Shown: piece after piece, positions 57,999 to 64,000 of the stretch | Layout of the letters: the number at the start of each line of letters is the position of its first letter | How positions within the stretch are numbered: the first letter of the stretch is position 1 | From: Aromatoleum toluvorans | GTDB taxonomy: Bacteria; Pseudomonadota; Gammaproteobacteria; Burkholderiales; Rhodocyclaceae | DNA length: 64,000 bases | Direction: 5' to 3' | Assembly: GCF_012910905.1 (NCBI RefSeq) | Contig: NZ_WTVN01000026.1 | Span: 1-64,000, forward strand | Notes under the pieces: model-generated | What the model saw: the letters and a program-made list of their open reading frames with translations, nothing else | Database searches by the model: none | What the model was told of the DNA's origin: nothing | Made by a program: the position numbers and the translations under genes

Positions 57999-58862
57999 AT
58001 GCGACGCCAACGCCGACATCGCCAGGAGGACGAGGCGAACCGCGAGAATCACGACCGCTGGCTGGTGTCCTATGCGGACTTCATCACGCTGCTGTTCGCC
58101 TTCTTCGTCGTGATGTATTCGCTGTCGTCGGTGAATGAGGGCAAGTACCGCGTGCTGTCCGATTCGCTGATCAACGCCTTCCGCAACGTCACCGTGAATG
58201 TGCCGGGCGATCCGGTGATCGTGCCGCCGCCGGCCGTCGCGCCCCCCAAGCCTGCGCCGCTGCCGCCCACTCCCGACGAGGAGGTCGAGCGTCGCCGCCG
58301 CGAGTACAAGCGCATGACGACGATGGCGGAGGACATCCGCGGTGTGCTCGAGCCGCTGATGCAGGGCGGCCAGGTGCAGGTGTCGGAAGGGGCGCGCGGG
58401 ATCTCGGTCGAGATCAACGCCAAGGTGCTGTTCGCGCCCGGTGACGCGGTGCTCTCGACGCCCGCGGTGACGGCCCTGCGTGCCGTGGCCGAGGTGCTCG
58501 CGCGCGCCGACTTCCCGATCACGGTCGAGGGGCATACCGACAACCTGCCGATCCGCACCGGGCGCTACCCGTCGAACTGGGAGCTCTCGGCGGTGCGGGC
58601 CTCGACCGTCGTGCGGCTCTTCATCGAATCGGGCGTGCGCGGGGGGCGCCTCACCGCGGCCGGTTACGCGGACCAGCGCCCGATCACCGACAACACCAAC
58701 GAGGAAGGGCGGGCGCGCAACCGGCGCGTCACGATCCTGATCGAGTCGATGATGGGCGAACCGGCGCCGCGTGCGCCGGGCGCCATCCGCGAGGGGGATC
58801 CGATCCGCGCGATCCTGCCGGCAGAGGCCGCAGAGACTCCCGAAAGCGCCCCCGAGCGCTGA
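57999..58862 (+). CDS. motD: flagellar motor stator protein MotD (MotB-like)
   Basis: The 287 residues have a single N-terminal membrane helix (about 28-46) containing the proton-carrying Asp in SYADFITLLFAFFVVMY. A Pro-rich plug/linker follows, then an OmpA-type peptidoglycan-binding domain (about 140-250, EGHTDNLPIRTG and NWELSAVRA). It forms the stator with MotC. Confidence 0.92.
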   Translation: MRRQRRHRQEDEANRENHDRWLVSYADFITLLFAFFVVMYSLSSVNEGKYRVLSDSLINAFRNVTVNVPGDPVIVPPPAVAPPKPAPLPPTPDEEVERRRREYKRMTTMAEDIRGVLEPLMQGGQVQVSEGARGISVEINAKVLFAPGDAVLSTPAVTALRAVAEVLARADFPITVEGHTDNLPIRTGRYPSNWELSAVRASTVVRLFIESGVRGGRLTAAGYADQRPITDNTNEEGRARNRRVTILIESMMGEPAPRAPGAIREGDPIRAILPAEAAETPESAPER

Positions 58863-58883
58863 CGCGAAGCCGGGCCGGCGGGT

Positions 58884-59774
58884 TCAGACCGACACCAGCA
58901 CGTCGCACTGCGACTCGACCAGCACGTGCTTGGTCACGCTGCCGAGCAGCAGGTCCTCGACGACATTTTCACCGTGCTTGCCCATCACGATCAGGTCGCA
59001 ATCCTGCTCCTGTTCCTGCTCGACGATCGTGCGCGACGGGTCGCCGTGCACGACGAGCAGGCGTGTGGCGTCGGCCGGCAGGCCTGCCGCGTCGCGCAGT
59101 TCGCGCAGGCGCTGCAGCGCCTCTTGGCGTGCGGCGATGCGATAGCGGTGGATCAGCTCGTCGTCCACGCCGGCGTACTGGAGCTTGCCTTCGAACGGCA
59201 CCTCGAAGGCATGCAGCAGGACGATGCCGGCCGCGGGCGCGAGCCGGCGTGCGTTGTCCAGCGCCGTGACCGAATAGGGCGAAAAATCGACCGGGACGAG
59301 AATCGTGCGATAAGGCTCGTGCGGGGGCTGCTTGACGACCAGCATCGGGCGCGTCGTCTTGCGCACCATGCGTTCGGCCGTCGACCCGAGGAGCAGGTGG
59401 CGCATGAAGCTGTTGCCGCGCGCCCCCAGCACCAGCAGATCGGCCGAACCGGCCTCCGCGCTCGCCATCAGCTCCTTCAGGAGCGGGCCGGAGGCGATCT
59501 GCACGTTCGCGGCGACGCCATGATGCCGCTGCAGCACGGCGGCGAGCTCGTCCAGGTCGGCGCGGGCGGATTCGAGCACGCGCGCCGGGGCATCGTAAGG
59601 AATGTCCGCGACGAGCTGGCGGAGTTTTTCGAACGGCGCCGTGCTCGCGACGTGCAGCAGGTCGAGCGGGGCGCCGAGTTCGCGCGCGATGAGCGCCGCG
59701 CGGTCGGCGGCGTGGCGCGCCGGGGCGGAAAGGTCGGTGGCTGCGAGCAGGCGACCGAAGTGAGGTGGGGGCAT
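58884..59774 (-). CDS. universal stress protein, tandem Usp domains
   Basis: The 296 residues contain two UspA domains (about 1-145 and 155-296). Each has a nucleotide-binding G-x2-G-x9-G(S/T) motif (GARGNSFMRHLLLGSTAE; GKHGENVVEDLLLGSVTK), so ATP binding is likely. The substrate or partner is unknown. It converges with motD. Confidence 0.92.
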   Translation of the reverse strand: MPPPHFGRLLAATDLSAPARHAADRAALIARELGAPLDLLHVASTAPFEKLRQLVADIPYDAPARVLESARADLDELAAVLQRHHGVAANVQIASGPLLKELMASAEAGSADLLVLGARGNSFMRHLLLGSTAERMVRKTTRPMLVVKQPPHEPYRTILVPVDFSPYSVTALDNARRLAPAAGIVLLHAFEVPFEGKLQYAGVDDELIHRYRIAARQEALQRLRELRDAAGLPADATRLLVVHGDPSRTIVEQEQEQDCDLIVMGKHGENVVEDLLLGSVTKHVLVESQCDVLVSV

Positions 59775-59897
59775 GTCCGGAATCCTCCCTTGTCAATGGC
59801 ATTATGCCTGTTTGCGTCGAGGCGTGGGACTGGCGCCGCGATCGCGCTGGTCCCGAGTCGACGCATCCTTCCGGAAGGACCGCGCGGTGCAGGTTGG

Positions 59898-59932
59898 GGT
59901 TCCGGGCCGCGTGCGATGCGCGGCCCGGAACC
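59898..59932 (-). terminator. GC-rich hairpin directly after parC
   Basis: A perfect 14-bp stem (59898-59911 with 59919-59932) with a 7-base loop starts three bases past the parC stop. There is no T run, so it may act as an RNA 3' end or a pause site rather than a classic terminator. Confidence 0.55.
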
Positions 59933-59935
59933 GGC

Positions 59936-62290
<2,355 letters not shown>

Positions 62291-62509
62291 GGAGCGGTGC
62301 GTCGAAAAGCGATGAGGAGTGGCATGGCGGGCTGTCGGTTCGGGCAATGGTGAGACTATCCACCGCGATTTGCGCCGGCGCCCTGATCGGCTTACAGTTT
62401 TTGTAGCCGCCTGCCAACGGCAGCGCGCATTCTGGCAGCGTTACGGGCCGAAGTTCAAGAATAACGGGCCCGTCGCTCTCTGCTGCATGTTCCGGACCCG
62501 ACCGCATCC

Positions 62510-62791
62510 ATGAACCTGCGTTTCGTCGAAGCCTTCCTGTGGGTGGCGTTGATCGACCGGCGCGAGCGGCATTTTCGGCTGACGAATTCCGGTAACCGCT
62601 TCCTCATCTACGCCGAACGCCTGCTCGACATCCAGCGTGAGATGAAGAACGAACTCGGTGCGCCCGAGTCGGAGGTGATGACACTGCGCATCGGCGGCAT
62701 CGAGCCGTGCCGCACAGCGTGGGGGGCCCGCCTCCTGCAAATCCCGGGGCGCCAGCCCTCCCCAGCGGAATATTCCCGCCATGACTACTGA
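62510..62791 (+). pseudogene. remnant of a LysR-family regulator
   Basis: It begins MNLRFVEAFLWVAL, the start of a LysR-type regulator. It jumps in frame to RREXHFRLT-like sequence (RRERHFRLTNSGNRFLIYA) and continues through the linker helix to TLRIGGIEP before losing similarity. About 35 residues holding the recognition helix, and nearly the whole ~200-residue effector domain, are missing. It cannot bind DNA in the normal way. It was probably once the regulator of the following pxpBC genes. Confidence 0.75.
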
Positions 62792-63539
62792 GCTTGCACA
62801 TCCGCCCGCGCGTCTGCTGAGCGTCGGCGACGCTGCCTGGACGGTCGAGTTCGGCAATGCCATCGACCCCGTTACCCACGGTCGCGTGCTGGGTTTCTCC
62901 AGCCTGCTCGATACCCTGTCGAACGAGGGCCGCCTCGACGGCGTCGTCGAATGGGTGCCGACCTTCCGTTCGGTGACGGTCCACTTCGACCCGCTGCGCA
63001 CGGATGCAATGGTGTTGCGCGACCTGCTCGCGGAGCTGGCCGGCAAGAGTGGCAGCCTCTCGGCAGCCGGCTGCCGCTGGCGTATCCCGGTGTGCTTCGA
63101 TGCGGACTGCGCGCCGGATCTCGACGAGGTCGCCACCGCCAAAGGCATGGCCCGCGACGAGGTCGTGTGCCTGATGACGGAGACGGTGTTCATCGTCTAC
63201 ATGCTGGGTTTCCTGCCCGGCTTCCCCTACCTCGGCGGCCTGCCCGAGGCGCTCGACATGCCGCGGCTCGCGACGCCGCGGAAGGTGGTGCCGTCGCGCT
63301 CGATCGCGATCGCCGGGCGCATGTGCGCCGCCTACCCGTGGGAAAGCCCCGGCGGATGGCGCCTGCTGGGCCGTACGCCGGTGCGCCTCTTCGATGCGGC
63401 CAACGCGCGCCGGCCGGCCTTGCTGGCACCGGGCGACCAGGTGGTGTGGCAGGCGATCGACCGCGGGACTTTCGATGCTATGGAGCGGGAATGCGCCGCC
63501 GGCCGCTTCGACCTGTCGAGCCTGCTGACGGAAGGATAG
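62781..63539 (+). CDS. pxpB: 5-oxoprolinase subunit PxpB (KipI-like)
   Basis: PxpB is part of the ATP-dependent PxpABC 5-oxoprolinase, which opens pyroglutamate to glutamate. The 252 residues are a cyclophilin-like carboxyltransferase subunit 1 with LGFLPGFPYLGGLPEAL and the GRMCAAYPWESPGGWRLLGRTP motif. It starts inside the last bases of the LysR remnant and is followed five bases later by pxpC. Confidence 0.9.
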   Translation: MTTELAHPPARLLSVGDAAWTVEFGNAIDPVTHGRVLGFSSLLDTLSNEGRLDGVVEWVPTFRSVTVHFDPLRTDAMVLRDLLAELAGKSGSLSAAGCRWRIPVCFDADCAPDLDEVATAKGMARDEVVCLMTETVFIVYMLGFLPGFPYLGGLPEALDMPRLATPRKVVPSRSIAIAGRMCAAYPWESPGGWRLLGRTPVRLFDAANARRPALLAPGDQVVWQAIDRGTFDAMERECAAGRFDLSSLLTEG

Positions 63540-63544
63540 AAGGC

Positions 63545-64000
63545 ATGAGCGCAGTGCTTGAAATCATCGACGCCGGCCTTGCCGTCAGCGTGCAGGACCG
63601 CGGCCGTACGGGCTACCGCAACATCGGCGTGCCGGTGTCCGGGGCGCTCGACCCGGTGTTGATGGCGGCGGCGAACGCCCTCGTCGGCAACGCTTCGGAA
63701 GCCGCGGTGCTGGAAGTCGGCCTGAGCGGGCCGTCGCTGAAGGCGCTGTCGGGTACCGTGCGCGTCGGGCTATCCGGCGAGATGGGAGCGCAGCTCGTCA
63801 ATACGCGCGGCCAGGTGCTGAAGGTGGCGTCGTGGCAGACGGCGACGCTGTTCCCCGGCGACGTCCTCCGCATCGGTGGCGTATCGCACGGCGTGGGCTA
63901 CGTCGCGCTCTCGGGCGGCGTGCAGGTAGCCGAGCAGCTCGGCAGCCGTTCGACCTACCTGCGTGCCGCCATCGGCGGGGTGCAGGGCAGGGCGCCCGGG
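63545..64000 (+). CDS. pxpC: 5-oxoprolinase subunit PxpC (KipA-like), 3' end outside window
   Basis: The first 152 residues of a carboxyltransferase subunit 2. They contain DAGLAVSVQDRGRTGYRNIGVP, seen as VSVQDRGRTGYRNIGVP, plus ALVGNASEAAVLEVGLSGP and YVALSGGV. PxpC pairs with PxpB. The frame is open to the window end, about half of the usual length. pxpA is expected further downstream. Confidence 0.9.
   Translation, partial: MSAVLEIIDAGLAVSVQDRGRTGYRNIGVPVSGALDPVLMAAANALVGNASEAAVLEVGLSGPSLKALSGTVRVGLSGEMGAQLVNTRGQVLKVASWQTATLFPGDVLRIGGVSHGVGYVALSGGVQVAEQLGSRSTYLRAAIGGVQGRAPG

Overview
This window is high-GC chromosomal DNA of a denitrifying betaproteobacterium, most likely Rhodocyclales (Azoarcus/Thauera/Aromatoleum group). 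The evidence is the protein sequences, the gene orders (pheA-tyrA-aroA/cmk-rpsA-ihfB-lapAB, infC-rpmI-rplT-pheST-ihfA-merR-tRNA-Pro, surE-pcm-nlpD-rpoS) and a nirS-type nitrite reductase cluster. The genus is an inference.

Layout. 1-825: a piece of uvrA (minus strand) butts directly onto a 5'-truncated serC near base 100, probably an assembly joint or a rearrangement. 866-8522: aromatic amino acid synthesis (pheA, tyrA, an aroA-cmk fusion), then rpsA, ihfB and the LPS-assembly pair lapA/lapB. 8600-11733: UDP-glucose dehydrogenase, cysM and a PolB-like 3'-5' exonuclease. 11849-25181: a complete cytochrome cd1 / heme d1 locus. One nirS of the Pseudomonas aeruginosa/Paracoccus type and nirE run leftwards. 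nirC-nirF-nirDL-nirG-nirH, a second nirS of the P. stutzeri type, nirT, nirB, a small amicyanin-like cupredoxin, nirJ and nirN run rightwards. Fnr/Dnr-like boxes sit before nirE/nirC, nirS2 and nirJ.

25271-36413: tRNA-Val, thrS, infC (ATC start), rpmI, rplT, pheS, pheT, ihfA, a MerR regulator, tRNA-Pro, surE, pcm, nlpD and rpoS. 36441-41365: a minus-strand operon of a MoxR ATPase, a DUF58 protein, a TgpA-like transglutaminase and MltB. 41502-47088: a histone-deacetylase-like hydrolase, dapA, bamC, an Ala/Pro-rich lipoprotein, a hypothetical protein and rlmD. 47124-49205: tRNA-Ser(UGA) followed by a small accessory islet. The islet holds a RelE/ParE-like toxin coupled to an unusual 166-residue partner (candidate new toxin-antitoxin pair) and three overlapping tiny phage-like ORFs.

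49319-50487: rluE and a DUF192 protein. 50663-58862: flagellar genes flhB, flhA, flhF, an FlhG-like protein lacking the P-loop, fliA, motC and motD, with no che genes between fliA and motC. 58884-64000: a tandem universal stress protein, parC, a twice-deleted LysR remnant, and the 5-oxoprolinase genes pxpB and pxpC (cut by the window end).

How the genes work together: NirE makes precorrin-2 for d1 heme. NirDL/G/H decarboxylate the siroheme intermediate, NirJ carries out the radical-SAM step, NirF and NirN finish and deliver d1 heme, and the two NirS enzymes reduce nitrite to NO in the periplasm. NirT, NirB, NirC and the cupredoxin are candidate electron carriers. I saw no CRISPR array and no intact insertion sequence or integrase.
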